This document shows positions 8,170 through 19,104 of a DNA stretch of 64,000 nucleotides, one piece after another (positions within the stretch are counted from its first letter, which is position 1; each line of letters starts with the position of its first letter). The position numbers and the translations under genes were made by a program. Origin of the DNA: Paenibacillus sp. JJ-223 (GTDB lineage Bacteria; Bacillota; Bacilli; Paenibacillales; Paenibacillaceae); assembly GCF_927798175.1 (NCBI RefSeq), contig NZ_CAKMMP010000007.1, positions 124,001 through 188,000 on the forward strand, read 5' to 3'. A model generated the notes under the pieces. That model did not search any database, was not told where the DNA came from, and saw only the letters and a list, made by a program, of their open reading frames with translations.

Positions 8170-8754
8170 ATGGGATTTTTATCGGTGCTCAGTTGTGCCC
8201 ATCAATGGATTTCCGCTCGTTTGCAGCCCGGGGATCTCGCCATTGACGCGACCGTTGGCACTGGAGCGGATACATTGTTTCTTGCGCAAAGGGTAGGCCC
8301 GCGCGGACAGGTGATCGGTTTCGATATTCAAAACGAAGCCCTCGCGCTCGCCCAAGCGCGCATTCGCAAACAAGAGGATGCAGCCAAGCTGGGCTCCATC
8401 TCCCTGCTGCAGCTTGGCCATGAACGCATGGCCGAGGCCGTTCCCGAAGATTGGCATGGGTCGGTCGGCGCGGTGATGTTCAACCTTGGCTATCTGCCAT
8501 CGGAAGGGGCAGATTCGTCTATCATTACCCAGACGGATAGTACCATTGCTGCTCTGGAAGCCGCCCTGCAGCTCCTGCGGCCCCGTGGCATCATAACTAC
8601 CGTGCTCTATCCGGGCCATGACGGAGGGGCCCAGGAAGCCGATGCCGTTTGGCAGTGGGCGTCTGCCTTGCCGGTGGAGCAAGCCCAGACGGTCGTTTAC
8701 CGTCAATTGCAGCGGGAAACCTCACCTTTTTTGATCGGCATCGAAAAAAAGTAA
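8170..8754 (+). CDS. mnmM: tRNA nm5(s2)U34 methyltransferase MnmM (YtqB family)
   Basis: Class I SAM-dependent methyltransferase of 194 residues. Motif I is DATVGTGADT near residue 25-34, followed by VIGFDIQ, and the family tetrapeptide region is MFNLGYLPS. Bacillus YtqB (MnmM) methylates 5-aminomethyl uridine at tRNA position 34. The ATG at 8170 sits 1 base after the mnmL stop with GGAGG upstream; the in-frame ATG at 8110 inside mnmL has no site and is rejected. The two genes are clearly translationally coupled. Confidence 0.88.
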   Translation: MGFLSVLSCAHQWISARLQPGDLAIDATVGTGADTLFLAQRVGPRGQVIGFDIQNEALALAQARIRKQEDAAKLGSISLLQLGHERMAEAVPEDWHGSVGAVMFNLGYLPSEGADSSIITQTDSTIAALEAALQLLRPRGIITTVLYPGHDGGAQEADAVWQWASALPVEQAQTVVYRQLQRETSPFLIGIEKK

Positions 8755-8773
8755 TTTGCACGGTCACGGTCTA

Positions 8774-8800
8774 AAGGGCTAAGTGCAGCATTTAGCCCTT
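8774..8800 (+). terminator. Hairpin after mnmM
   Basis: AAGGGCTAA pairs with TTAGCCCTT (9 base pairs, 9-base loop) about 20 bases after the stop codon. There is no clear U-tract, so this is a probable rather than certain terminator. Confidence 0.5.
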
Positions 8801-8998
8801 GCCCACTGTCATCCTGTCGTTTTATACTGCATGCCGCTGTCTGCCAACAGAAGCCATCCCGGCTCTGAGGCCCGGTTTGACGCCGTTGGCGCAATGGCCT
8901 GCTATACATATCATCATGCAACCGTATACATGTTGTTCAGCAACATGTGCTGATTAAAGTGATTCGCCATTTTATATAATAGAGGAGAGAACTATACG

Positions 8999-9976
8999 AT
9001 GACTAAACCATATCCTTTGCAATTTCAACCTGAATTTAAAGAGCGCGTCTGGGGAGGGCGTGCGCTGGAGCAATTCGGCCTGACCCCGCCCGAAGGACAT
9101 ATCGGCGAAGGCTGGATGATTGCGGACCATCCGAACGGAACAACGAAAGTGATCAACGGCGAGTTGGCGGGAAAAGGCTTGGATGAAGTGCGCGAACTGC
9201 TCGGCACGGAATGGCTCGGAACCAAAGGCGTTTCCAAAAAAGGCGGACGCTTCCCGCTTCTAATCAAACTGCTGGACTGCAATGACGATTTATCCGTTCA
9301 AGTCCATCCGACCGACGACTACGCAGAACTTCCTCCAGGCGAGCTCGGCAAAACAGAAATGTGGTACGTACTCGACGCCAAACCGGGCGCGCACATCATT
9401 TATGGCCTGAACGACGGCGTGGATCGGGAAACGTTGAAATCCGCGCTGGAAAACGGAACGGTGATGGATACGCTGCGCCAAGTTCCCGTTGAAGCAGGCG
9501 ACACGTTCTTCATCCCTGCGGGAACGGTTCACGCCCTTTGCGCTGGCGTGGTCGTCGCCGAAATCCAGCAAAATTCGGATACCACTTATCGACTCTACGA
9601 CTACAATCGTCCCGGCCTTGACGGAAAGCCGCGCGAACTGCACATTGAGGATTCCCTTAACGTAACAGCTTACGAAGGCGCAGGTGCCACAACGATGAAA
9701 ACAGGCAACGCCGTTCCGGGAGAATGGCTGAAACTTGCGGAATGCCCTTATTTCGTCGTCGAAAAAGGCGTCGTGCGCAATCAATGGGAGCTCACCACGG
9801 ATGCGGAAAGCTTCACCATTCTCGTCGTTTGCGACGGCAGCGGTTTGCTGAGATGGGGCAACAGCGACGCGGAGCGCGTCGAACTGAAGGCAGGGCAATG
9901 TTACCTGCTTCCGGCCAATCTCGGCGCTTATACGATGGATGGGAATGCCACTGTGCTCCGTTCATACCTTCCTTAA
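8999..9976 (+). CDS. manA: Mannose-6-phosphate isomerase, class I
   Basis: Interconverts fructose 6-phosphate and mannose 6-phosphate in the cytoplasm. The 325-residue length matches the short Bacillus type. The cupin core has zinc ligands in QVHPTD (about 100-105), KTEMWYVL, and the later AGTVHALC. AGAGGAG precedes the ATG. A TATAAT sits about 20 bases upstream of the start codon, which would give a very short leader, but no good -35 accompanies it. It may be cotranscribed with the downstream lipase gene. Confidence 0.94.
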   Translation: MTKPYPLQFQPEFKERVWGGRALEQFGLTPPEGHIGEGWMIADHPNGTTKVINGELAGKGLDEVRELLGTEWLGTKGVSKKGGRFPLLIKLLDCNDDLSVQVHPTDDYAELPPGELGKTEMWYVLDAKPGAHIIYGLNDGVDRETLKSALENGTVMDTLRQVPVEAGDTFFIPAGTVHALCAGVVVAEIQQNSDTTYRLYDYNRPGLDGKPRELHIEDSLNVTAYEGAGATTMKTGNAVPGEWLKLAECPYFVVEKGVVRNQWELTTDAESFTILVVCDGSGLLRWGNSDAERVELKAGQCYLLPANLGAYTMDGNATVLRSYLP

Positions 9977-10012
9977 TTGGCATCGGACGGGAATAGGAAC
10001 GAGGTTTGTATC

Positions 10013-11035
10013 ATGAAGAAGGGAGCTATGCTCATGCAGGAATCGACCTTTGACCTCATCGCCAATGACGGGAGCCGAATCCACGTGTATCGTTGGCTGC
10101 CCTCTTCGGATACTTCCGTTAAAGGCGTGCTCCAGATTGGACACGGCATGGCTGAAACCGCGGCCAGATATGCAGAGTTTGCCCAATCGCTCACGCAAAG
10201 CGGATACGCCGTATATGCCAATGACCACCGCGGGCATGGAAAAACGGCTGGAAGCCCGGAAATGCTGGGCGATGCAGGCTCAGATGCATTTCGCTGGATG
10301 GCAAGCGACATGATGAACCTGGGGGAAGTAGCCGCCAAGGAGCATCCGGGGGTACCCATCATTTTGATGGGACATAGCATGGGGTCTTTTTTGGTTCAGC
10401 ATCTCATGTATGCGGGTCATGAACGTTATTCGGCCTTTATTTTGTCAGGTACCAACGGTAAACGCAGCCTGCTGCAATTGGGTGAAAAATTAGCCTGGCT
10501 GCAATGCAGCCTCCAAGGGGCCGCGCATCATAGCTTGCTGCTTAACGCCATCGTATTTGGCGGCTTTAATCGCGCGTTCCGCCCCGCGGCAACGCCTTTT
10601 GACTGGCTCTCCAGGGATCAGGCCGAAGTCAAAAAATTTATTGATGACCCCATGTGCGGCAGCATCTGCACTGCAGGATTTTTCCGGGATTTTTTCCGGC
10701 TGCTGCTGGAAATCCATCTTCCCCATAACATGGCGGGCATCCCCAAGGATAAACCCGTTTTCCTGTTTTCCGGCGAACAGGACCCGGTTGGCTTGCATGG
10801 CAAAGGCGTTCAGAACCTGGTTGCCCAATATCGCAAGCTGCAGCTGCAAGATATCGAGGTTCGCCTGTACCCGGGTGGACGCCATGAAATGCTGCACGAA
10901 ACGAACCGAGCGGAGGTGACCCAGGACATCCTGGAGTGGCTGGAACGGCATTTACCGCTGCTCAGCGGCGCTGCTGCAGACACAGGCACAGAAACAAACG
11001 CCATCGCCGACAATTTTCCGGCTGACTCCTTGTGA
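10013..11035 (+). CDS. Alpha/beta hydrolase (monoacylglycerol-lipase type)
   Basis: Serine hydrolase of about 340 residues. It has the oxyanion segment QIGHGMAETAARYAEF, then NDHRGHGKT, the nucleophile elbow MGHSMGSF and the catalytic-His region GGRHEMLHE, typical of the YtpA/monoacylglycerol lipase group. It probably hydrolyses lysophospholipid or monoglyceride esters. The start is uncertain: ATG 10013 has GAGG 8 bases upstream, while ATG 10034 has AAGGGAG 8 bases upstream. It follows manA by fewer than 40 bases. The last 20 residues are low complexity (TDTGTETNA). Confidence 0.86.
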   Translation: MKKGAMLMQESTFDLIANDGSRIHVYRWLPSSDTSVKGVLQIGHGMAETAARYAEFAQSLTQSGYAVYANDHRGHGKTAGSPEMLGDAGSDAFRWMASDMMNLGEVAAKEHPGVPIILMGHSMGSFLVQHLMYAGHERYSAFILSGTNGKRSLLQLGEKLAWLQCSLQGAAHHSLLLNAIVFGGFNRAFRPAATPFDWLSRDQAEVKKFIDDPMCGSICTAGFFRDFFRLLLEIHLPHNMAGIPKDKPVFLFSGEQDPVGLHGKGVQNLVAQYRKLQLQDIEVRLYPGGRHEMLHETNRAEVTQDILEWLERHLPLLSGAAADTGTETNAIADNFPADSL

Positions 11036-11063
11036 GGGACACGTTAACTCTCTATCAAAGACA

Positions 11064-11113
11064 GAAGCCCCTGATCGGACACAGCACAGGCTGTGTCCCC
11101 GATCAGGGGCTTC
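11064..11113. terminator. Bidirectional terminator between lipase and odhB
   Basis: A 15-base perfect inverted repeat (11064-11078 with 11099-11113) plus an inner 6-base stem lies between two convergent genes. Pyrimidine-rich sequence (TTCTTCGTTC) follows on the plus strand. Confidence 0.75.
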
Positions 11114-11184
11114 TTCGTTCATTCTTTTGAAATGTCAATAAGTGCTTAGGAAAGCATCATCGCTTACCTGCTTGTACGCTTGAA

Positions 11185-12459
<1,275 letters not shown>

Positions 12460-12464
12460 AGCTG

Positions 12465-15338
12465 TTACCTCCCCAGTGGAATATTGTTCTTTGTCATTTG
12501 CTTCAAGGTTGCCGTAATGATCTGCTGCTGTTCCAGGCTGTGTACGCGCTGATACCCGCTGGATGGGCTTGCATGCTCAGGACGGCCTTCATAGCGCACT
12601 GTTGTCCCTTCCGGGGCAATCTCGCGGAGGCGAGGTTCCATGTACGTCCATGCGCCCATGTTTTTATTTTCTTCCTGCACCCACACCAGTTCCTTCGCAT
12701 TGCTGAAACGGGCCAGCACACGCTTGATTTCTTCGGCAGGGAACGGGTAGAGCTGCTCAACACGGATAATGTGGAGCCATGACCAATCGTTCTTGTCTTT
12801 TTCGATCGCATCTTCCAGATCGATGGCGATTTTGCCGCTGCACAGTACGATGCGTTCAACGCGATCCGGTTTCGTCCCCAGGCCTGCTTGTTCCAGAATC
12901 GGTTCGAAGCGGCCTTCGCTGAATTCCGATGCCGGAGCAGCCACACGTGGATTGCGGATCAGGCTTTTCGGCGACATCATGACAAGCGGTTTGGCGTCTT
13001 CGGTGTCGGTCAGCGAAGCCTGGCGGCGCAGCAAATGGAAATATTGCGACGATCTGCTCAGGTTTACGATCATCATGTTATCCTCGGCCGCGAGCTGCAG
13101 GAAACGCTCCAACCGGGCACTGGTATGTTCCGGACCTTGACCTTCATTGCCGTGCGGAAGCAGCATGACCAGGCTTGATTTTTGCGACCATTTGGCGCGG
13201 CCTGCAGATACGAACTGGTCGAAAATAACTTGCGCACAGTTGGCAAAATCGCCGAATTGCGCTTCCCAGATCACTAGCGTCTCGGGGGAGTACACGTTAT
13301 AGCCGTATTCGAAGCCTAACACCGATTCTTCGGAAAGCGGGCTGTTGTAGATGGCAAACGAAGCTTTCGCCTGCGGCAGATGGTGAAGCGGGCAATATTT
13401 CGACCCGTTGACCGCATCGTGAAGCACAAGATTCCGGTGAGCGAACGTGGCGCGCTCCGCGTCCTGCCCGCTGATCCGAATCGGTTTGCCGTCGGCGATA
13501 ATGGTCGCGAAGGCCAGCGTTTCCGCAAGGCTCCAATCGACCTTTTCCCCTTCGTTCAGCGCCGTTTTGCGACGCTGCAAAATACGCTGCAGCTTCGGAT
13601 AAACGTTGAAGTTTTCCGGCCATTTGAGCAAATCGGCATTGATGCCGCGCAATCGGTCCAGCGGAACCGCCGTTGGCATGAGAGATACGGCTTCCGGCTG
13701 CGCAGCTTGCAGCTGCCCTTTCTCACGTACTTCATTGTTTTTCATCTGCTCATAAGCTTCTTTCAAACGATTGCCTACATCCTCGCGAATGCTCCCGATC
13801 AGAGCATCGTCGACAATGGCATCCTTTTTCAGCTGATCCTGATACAGATGGCTGACGGTCGGATGGTTTTTCACTTTTTCGTATACGGTCGGCTGCGTCG
13901 TTTCCGGATCGTCCGTTTCGTTATGGCCGTAACGGCGGTACCCGATCAGGTCGATCAGGAAATCCTTTTTGAAACGATTGCGATACTCAGCCGCCATGCG
14001 AATGGCCGCGATACACGCTTCCGGGTTGTCGGCATTGACGTGCACGATCGGGATTTCATACCCTTTCGCAAGGTCACTGGCGTAATATGTGGACCGCGAA
14101 TCGGAACTATCGGTCGTAAACCCGAGGCGGTTGTTAACGATAATGTGAATGGTCCCGCCATTTTGATACCCTGGCAATGCTTTGAAATTGAGCGTTTCCG
14201 CCACGATTCCCTCACCCGGGAATGCTGCGTCGCCGTGCATCAGAATGGTTGCCGCTTTGCTTACGTCCTGTTTCGGATAGCCTGGGTCTCTGCGATCGTC
14301 CTGTGCGGCACGGGCAAACCCTTGCACTACCGGATTGACGTATTCCAAGTGGCTCGGATTGTTGGCAAGCGTCAAGCGAGCCTGCACCGTTTCGCCTTCT
14401 TTGACGTAGCGATTGGCCCCTAAGTGATATTTGACATCCCCCGTCCAGCCGTAATTGATGCCGGTCGAACCTTCCGACGGAACGAGATCCTTGTTCGGGG
14501 AATGATGAAATTCAGCGAAAATTTTGCTATAAGGTTTCCCCAGCACGTGGGCAAGGACGTTCAGACGACCGCGGTGAGCCATTCCCATCAGGATGTGGCT
14601 TGAGCCCGAATGCGCCATGATTCGCACAGCTTCATCCAGCATCGGTACGAGCACGTCGTTACCTTCGATGGAGAAACGCTTCTGACCCACAAATGTTTTA
14701 TGAAGGAAATCCTCGAACTGCTCGGCTTCCACGAGACGTTTCAGCAATGCCTTGCGTTCCTCATGGGTAAGCGGAGCCGGAGACGTCCGGGATTCCGCCC
14801 GCCGGTTCAACCATTCGCGTTCACGGACGTCATGGACATGGCTGAATTCATAAGCAATCGGCCCCGTGTAAATCTGGCGCAAACGTTGAATGGCATCCCA
14901 TCCGTTTAACGTCTGGCCGTCAGCGCCTTCCCAGATCAGGGAAGCCGGCAACGCCTTGAGGTCCTCTTCGTTCAATTCGAAATGCTCTGGTTCCAACAGC
15001 GATGTATCCGCCGACTCACTGATGCCAAGCGGATCGATGTCCGCAGCAAGGTGACCGTAAGTCCGGATATTCCATACCAGCTTACCCGCTGTAACCGCTT
15101 TCTGTAATAATTGGATATCCACGCTTCCGGTCGCGTTTTGGGCAGAACCAGATTGCGTGGCTATATGTGCATCTCTGCCGGGCATCGGCGGAGCACCCCA
15201 TTGTTCAAACAATTCCTGATAGGCCGGGGTTACCGATCCTGGATCTTGAGAAAATAATTCGTATTGCTCCTGTACGTATCCCAGGTTAGGTCCATAGTAA
15301 CTCTCCCAGGGTTTCTTGTTGCCTTCCTCGATCGTCAT
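12465..15338 (-). CDS. odhA: 2-oxoglutarate dehydrogenase E1
   Basis: Thiamine-diphosphate enzyme that decarboxylates 2-oxoglutarate and succinylates the E2 lipoyl group in the citric acid cycle. It has 957 residues, close to Bacillus OdhA. Recognisable parts are the N-terminal [15 protein letters not shown] segment, [24 protein letters not shown] with the metal/ThDP region, [11 protein letters not shown] and the C-terminal [27 protein letters not shown] precedes the ATG. odhB starts right after its stop codon. A possible promoter is at 15414-15443. Confidence 0.97.
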   Translation of the reverse strand: MTIEEGNKKPWESYYGPNLGYVQEQYELFSQDPGSVTPAYQELFEQWGAPPMPGRDAHIATQSGSAQNATGSVDIQLLQKAVTAGKLVWNIRTYGHLAADIDPLGISESADTSLLEPEHFELNEEDLKALPASLIWEGADGQTLNGWDAIQRLRQIYTGPIAYEFSHVHDVREREWLNRRAESRTSPAPLTHEERKALLKRLVEAEQFEDFLHKTFVGQKRFSIEGNDVLVPMLDEAVRIMAHSGSSHILMGMAHRGRLNVLAHVLGKPYSKIFAEFHHSPNKDLVPSEGSTGINYGWTGDVKYHLGANRYVKEGETVQARLTLANNPSHLEYVNPVVQGFARAAQDDRRDPGYPKQDVSKAATILMHGDAAFPGEGIVAETLNFKALPGYQNGGTIHIIVNNRLGFTTDSSDSRSTYYASDLAKGYEIPIVHVNADNPEACIAAIRMAAEYRNRFKKDFLIDLIGYRRYGHNETDDPETTQPTVYEKVKNHPTVSHLYQDQLKKDAIVDDALIGSIREDVGNRLKEAYEQMKNNEVREKGQLQAAQPEAVSLMPTAVPLDRLRGINADLLKWPENFNVYPKLQRILQRRKTALNEGEKVDWSLAETLAFATIIADGKPIRISGQDAERATFAHRNLVLHDAVNGSKYCPLHHLPQAKASFAIYNSPLSEESVLGFEYGYNVYSPETLVIWEAQFGDFANCAQVIFDQFVSAGRAKWSQKSSLVMLLPHGNEGQGPEHTSARLERFLQLAAEDNMMIVNLSRSSQYFHLLRRQASLTDTEDAKPLVMMSPKSLIRNPRVAAPASEFSEGRFEPILEQAGLGTKPDRVERIVLCSGKIAIDLEDAIEKDKNDWSWLHIIRVEQLYPFPAEEIKRVLARFSNAKELVWVQEENKNMGAWTYMEPRLREIAPEGTTVRYEGRPEHASPSSGYQRVHSLEQQQIITATLKQMTKNNIPLGR

Positions 15339-16101
15339 CGACGTTCCCTCCGTCTTGATTTAGTCGTTGTTTTGACGGAAATCATTGACCGCCTAAATTC
15401 GCGTTCGATCAACATTTTAAGCGAAATTTTTCATGAAGTCCAATCATCGTGCTGACTGTGGCAATTACGTTGTTCCGACGCTTCCGTCAACGTTTGTCTG
15501 CGTTTTCAAAAATGCTCAAAACAAGTTTTTTCGGTATGCCATCGCACAGATATCGAGTATTGTCCTGATCCGTTCGAGGGCCACACTTTCTTCGATCATG
15601 CTGTGATGAAGTTCATGTTTCTAATACCATTCTATAAACTTTCTCGCTCAGGAGCATTTCCTATTTTTAGTCCGATTGATGCATAAATTAGATGAATCGG
15701 AGCATTACGGCATAAAACACTTTAAAAAAAGGACTCCTGATATAATTTTGGACCATTATGTCCTTGAACAAACAGCAGCTCGCAAAAAAATAGGTTTACA
15801 TGCAATTCATTGCCCATCATCGGATTTTAGCATCGTGAAGGATTTCGATCTGTCATGGAACCCATCACCCGTCCGTGCCGCAATTATGTAAAACAAGCCG
15901 GGCACGGGCCGTTTATCCACGTTTTGGTGGAATCGTGATTCTTCAAGTTTGCTGTCAAGAAGCTTTTTGATGTTCCATCGTATGCTTAAAACCAAAGTTT
16001 GCCTCGTAATTTATGCCTAAATAGTATAATAACATATAACTAATTGTTATATAAAGTTTTATAGGTCAGCCTCGTGCCTCACCCGCATGTGTAGGGACAA
16101 C
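15339..16101. other. Long intergenic stretch upstream of odhA
   Basis: More than 750 bases without a supportable gene. It contains the candidate odhA promoter. A 7-base inverted repeat TCCGATT/AATCGGA lies at 15671-15701. A 71-codon plus-strand frame (15676-15891) without a ribosome binding site is not called. The composition is AT-rich around 15640-15740 and 16010-16060. Confidence 0.55.
15414..15443 (-). promoter_or_regulatory. Candidate promoter of odhAB
   Basis: TTGGAC (15443-15438) and TAAAAT (15419-15414) are separated by 18 bases, 76 bases upstream of the odhA start codon. Confidence 0.45.
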
Positions 16102-16141
16102 AAAAAAACTTCTCACATTGGAATGATCCAACATGAGAAGT
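16102..16141 (-). terminator. Terminator of the tRNA-Pro gene
   Basis: On the minus strand ACTTCTCA pairs with TGAGAAGT, with an inner TTGGA/TCCAA stem, followed by seven T residues. It lies about 100 bases after the tRNA 3' end. Confidence 0.88.
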
Positions 16142-16239
16142 ATTGTATGCTCTCCATTTAATGTATCGCGCGTTATAGATCAATTGCTCATCGATTTTCC
16201 AAAGTGAACTCCCTTACAATAGGCCAAAGAAAATGACAA

Positions 16240-16313
16240 TCGGAGTAGCGGGATTTGAACCCACGACCTCACCCACCCCAAGGGTGCGCGCTACCAGGCT
16301 GCGCTATACCCCG
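16240..16313 (-). tRNA. tRNA-Pro (anticodon GGG)
   Basis: The cloverleaf is complete: acceptor stem CGGGGTA/TACTCCG with one G-U pair, D arm GCGC/GCGC, anticodon stem CACCC/GGGTG with loop TTGGGGT, giving anticodon GGG at positions 34-36, and T arm GTGGG/CCCGC with loop TTCAAAT. The discriminator base is A. CCA is not encoded and must be added after transcription. It decodes CCC and CCU. The gene is monocistronic, with its own promoter and terminator. Confidence 0.95.
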
Positions 16314-16400
16314 ATATTGGCCAGTTTCCAGCCCCATGCACTGTTTCCCTATGCGGCAGTTCTGTTCGTCTCACCCAAACCGACTGCCACGTATGACCCT

Positions 16401-16430
16401 ATTATAGCGCATACATTAGCATTCTTGCAA
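16401..16430 (-). promoter_or_regulatory. Promoter of tRNA-Pro
   Basis: TTGCAA (16430-16425) and a perfect TATAAT (16406-16401) are 18 bases apart. Transcription would begin about 80 bases before the mature tRNA 5' end. Confidence 0.65.
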
Positions 16431-16501
16431 TATTTAACAGAAGCAAAATAGAAAGAAGGCTTCAGAAACCGTGCCTACGTAAACGATACTTCTCTCCAGT
16501 T

Positions 16502-16954
16502 TCATTCGTTTCGAGAACTCGCCTGAACATGATTACGTAGCATGTGCTCCGCAAAAGGGGTTAAAGCTACCTCGTGAACTTGATCCCGCGTAAACCAGCC
16601 GGCACCGAGCGAATCGTGTCCGTCCGGTTCTTTTCTGATCTTCGTCGCATCTGTCGCAAACTTCAATCTCACATCATACAGAATGCCTATATGATACAGT
16701 TCTTCGGGTTGCCCCTGATACATCCAGTGAACGACGTTGGATTGAGCACCGTAGATAGCGACTTCAACATCCGTGAGCCCTGTTTCCTCTTCAATCTCGC
16801 GATGCAAGGCAGATTCCGGAGATTCGCCGAATTCGGGCCTGCCGCCCGGCAAATCCCATTTCCCTTGATAAGCGCCTCGCGCTTTGCGAATCAGCAAAAA
16901 TTTCCCTTCGCATTCGATCAAACCATAAACACCCAAGTGTGTATGTCGATTCAT
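16502..16954 (-). CDS. Nudix hydrolase
   Basis: Cytoplasmic pyrophosphohydrolase of a nucleoside-diphosphate-linked compound, 150 residues. The Nudix box runs from about residue 37 to 60, with GGRPEFGE followed by REIEEETG. The N-terminal strand GVYGLIECEGKFLLIRKA is typical of MutT-like members. The substrate cannot be inferred. GGAGCC lies before the ATG. It is the first of two unrelated Nudix genes within 2.5 kb. Confidence 0.88.
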   Translation of the reverse strand: MNRHTHLGVYGLIECEGKFLLIRKARGAYQGKWDLPGGRPEFGESPESALHREIEEETGLTDVEVAIYGAQSNVVHWMYQGQPEELYHIGILYDVRLKFATDATKIRKEPDGHDSLGAGWFTRDQVHEVALTPFAEHMLRNHVQASSRNE

Positions 16955-17020
16955 GGATCGGCTCCTTTACTCGTTCCTGTTCAGGTTTGCGCCATACACT
17001 AACTTTACGCTCGTCCCCTT

Positions 17021-17377
17021 TTATTGCTTCCGCAGAGCCAGGCGCATGGCCAAATTCTCTCCTTCAATCAACAACGCGGTAAGGCCCTGATCGGAACCGG
17101 ATTGATGGTTCTCTCCGTTTCTCCAATAAGCAGCCTCGCCTGCACGGATCTTTTCATGTTGTCCATCGGCGCCTTCTACCCATCCCTCACCTTCCAGCAC
17201 CAGAAACACCTGCTCTGATACTGCAGGATGCAAACCAAGATGACCTCCGGCAGCAAGTCTCAGGCAGGCTACATGACAATCCGCCATGCTTCTCAATACC
17301 GGGGTTATTTGAGCTCCCTCGCTTCCAAATGCCGTAATGATACGACCTTCCTCTACATTCAGTCTATAAATTTCTAT
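17021..17377 (-). CDS. Cupin-domain protein with no standard start codon
   Basis: A single small cupin barrel: HLGLHPAVSEQVFLVLEGEG and GEAAYWRNGENHQS carry the His/Glu metal-ligand pattern (HxH replaced by HP). The first usable TTG is at 17296 (91 residues). However, the frame continues upstream with protein-like sequence (EIYRLNVEEGRII, then AFGSEGAQITPVLRS) to a stop codon just before 17377. The only codons near a ribosome binding site there are ATA at 17377-17375 (GGAG 8 bases upstream) and ATT at 17371-17369 (GAGG 7 bases upstream). The longer frame overlaps the end of the upstream acetyltransferase gene by 4 bases. The true start is unresolved. Confidence 0.65.
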   Translation of the reverse strand: MEIYRLNVEEGRIITAFGSEGAQITPVLRSMADCHVACLRLAAGGHLGLHPAVSEQVFLVLEGEGWVEGADGQHEKIRAGEAAYWRNGENHQSGSDQGLTALLIEGENLAMRLALRKQ

Positions 17378-17859
17378 ACCTCATGCTCCTCTCCAACCTG
17401 CTCCAGATCCATCGATAAACGAATCATGTCCACGCAGCGAATGCCGTCCTCAATAATCTCTTCATCATAATGCCTTATAAAGAAATCGCGATCGACCCCC
17501 ACAATGCGGAAGCCGCAGCGTTGATAGAGCTTCAATTGATGCAGACTTGAATTCCCCGTACCAATCTCAACGGTTTTCCCGCCCATTTTGCGTGCGGCCT
17601 TAATCGCTTCCTTGATCATGTGCCGGCCGACACCCTGTCCTTGCAATTCCTCCTGAACGGCAATGTTGACGATCTCCACCGTCTCCGGACGGGTTTTGAG
17701 CAGCACGAATTCCCCCACCATCTCTCCTTCATATTCCGCGATAAAACAAACGCCTCGATTCAGATACTCGTCAACTATCGCTTTGGAAGGGTCCGCCATC
17801 AATAATAGATCGTACGGTTTTTCTTCTTCCCAATTCAAGATCCGGAACGACAGCCTCAT
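17374..17859 (-). CDS. GNAT family N-acetyltransferase
   Basis: Acetyl-CoA-dependent N-acetyltransferase of 161 residues. Motif A is VNIAVQEELQGQGVGRHMI (about 70-88), with the Q/RxxGxG pyrophosphate loop, followed by KLYQRCGFRIVG. The ATG at 17859 has AAGGTGG 9 bases upstream and is preferred over the ATG at 17883. The acceptor substrate is unknown. Its stop overlaps the cupin frame, so the two are probably coupled. Confidence 0.85.
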   Translation of the reverse strand: MRLSFRILNWEEEKPYDLLLMADPSKAIVDEYLNRGVCFIAEYEGEMVGEFVLLKTRPETVEIVNIAVQEELQGQGVGRHMIKEAIKAARKMGGKTVEIGTGNSSLHQLKLYQRCGFRIVGVDRDFFIRHYDEEIIEDGIRCVDMIRLSMDLEQVGEEHEV

Positions 17860-17973
17860 TTCGACTCTCCACCTTTTCCCCATTCAATATTCTTTTCGCC
17901 TTGCTTGCGAAATCCAGCATTCATTCTTAATAACGTATGTACTTAACGATCTGTTTGAAATGCAAAACAAATT

Positions 17974-18396
17974 TCATGCCTCGCCTTTCCCTGCTTGATT
18001 GGCATAATGTCGGATCATCATGCCCGAAGCCTTGCGCATTCCTTTTCGTTCATAAAATTTCTGCAGTTCTTCATCGCACAACAAATCGATCATGTAAAGA
18101 TCGCCCAAACGTTTATTCATCCGTTCCAGCAATTGCGACCCTATGCCCTGCCCCTGGTATGAAGGTACTACCTCGAGCAAAGGAATATAGGCGCTAAGCA
18201 CGCCATCGGAAATCGCTTGAATGAAGCCAACCACCTTGCCGGTTCCTTCATCCACGGCAATCTCTACGGCATAGGACTGCCTGAGCAATTTCATGAAAAC
18301 AGCGGGCGAAGGCGCGTTCGGCCACCCTTGGAAAAAGCCTTCCGCAACTTGATCATGCTTGATTCCCTCTACATCGGATTGATATGTAATCCCCAT
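17974..18396 (-). CDS. GNAT family N-acetyltransferase
   Basis: 140-residue acetyltransferase with the core VPSYQGQGIGSQLLERM (about 75-91) and the C-terminal strand segment KFYERKGMRKASGM. AAGGAGG stands 7 bases before the ATG at 18396. The acceptor is unknown. It is separated from the next gene downstream by about 110 bases. Confidence 0.86.
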   Translation of the reverse strand: MGITYQSDVEGIKHDQVAEGFFQGWPNAPSPAVFMKLLRQSYAVEIAVDEGTGKVVGFIQAISDGVLSAYIPLLEVVPSYQGQGIGSQLLERMNKRLGDLYMIDLLCDEELQKFYERKGMRKASGMMIRHYANQAGKGEA

Positions 18397-18500
18397 AGAT
18401 TTCCTCCTTCTTTCAGCAAAGCCAATCTTCATTATATCACAATATATGGATATGAATATACAGAAAGGATAATATGGGTCTATAGCAAACCAAGCATCCT

Positions 18501-18989
18501 TTACTTCATGACGGCATCGTTAAATGTCATAAACGTTTCCTTTAACGTACGCTGCGTCGACTTTTCCCAAATGACACTCCGCTCGAACGTGCCTTCTTCG
18601 AAAAATCGCGGAAACCGTTCGGCGAACCAATCCTGCATCGGCAGTTCAAGCGCCTGTTCTTTCGCTACCCACAACAGCTCGCCTTCAGGCGGGTCCGGCA
18701 GAAGTTCCCCTTCGAACGATGTCGCTACATAATTAAATACCATATAGCGAAGTTCCTGCAGAGGATCGCAAAATTCGTCCAACCCTTTATACGTGATCTC
18801 CTTCACCTGAAGCCCTGTCTCTTCCCTGACCTCCCGCACGGCACCGTCCACAATGCTCTCCGGAAAGTCCACCTTTCCCCCTGGCGCAATGTACCCCGGA
18901 AAACCTTTCCGGTCCGGCCGGTTCATTAACAGCACCCTTCCGGCTGCTTTATCCCATACCATGCACATCGTATAAATTTCCACTCTCAT
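18501..18989 (-). CDS. Nudix hydrolase, MutT-like
   Basis: 162-residue member with a Nudix box starting GGKVDFPES and continuing REVREETGL, and an N-terminal MCMVWDKAAGRVLLMNRP strand typical of 8-oxo-dGTP diphosphatase-like proteins. It could clean oxidised nucleotides, but the substrate is not determined by sequence. AGGAGG precedes the ATG at 18989; the frame is open further upstream without a site. Confidence 0.86.
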   Translation of the reverse strand: MRVEIYTMCMVWDKAAGRVLLMNRPDRKGFPGYIAPGGKVDFPESIVDGAVREVREETGLQVKEITYKGLDEFCDPLQELRYMVFNYVATSFEGELLPDPPEGELLWVAKEQALELPMQDWFAERFPRFFEEGTFERSVIWEKSTQRTLKETFMTFNDAVMK

Positions 18990-19104
18990 GCTAGTCCTCC
19001 TACCTGACGCCTTGATCCTCAAACGATCGATGACTGCTATATTCAAAAATTACAAAAGCGGACCGCACCTGACAGCTCGCAGTCCGCCGACTTAGCTCAG
19101 GCCG

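Noticed and set aside
15676..15891. Plus-strand frame of 71 codons in the odhA upstream region
   Set aside because: No ribosome binding site, no recognisable sequence, and composition unlike neighbouring genes.
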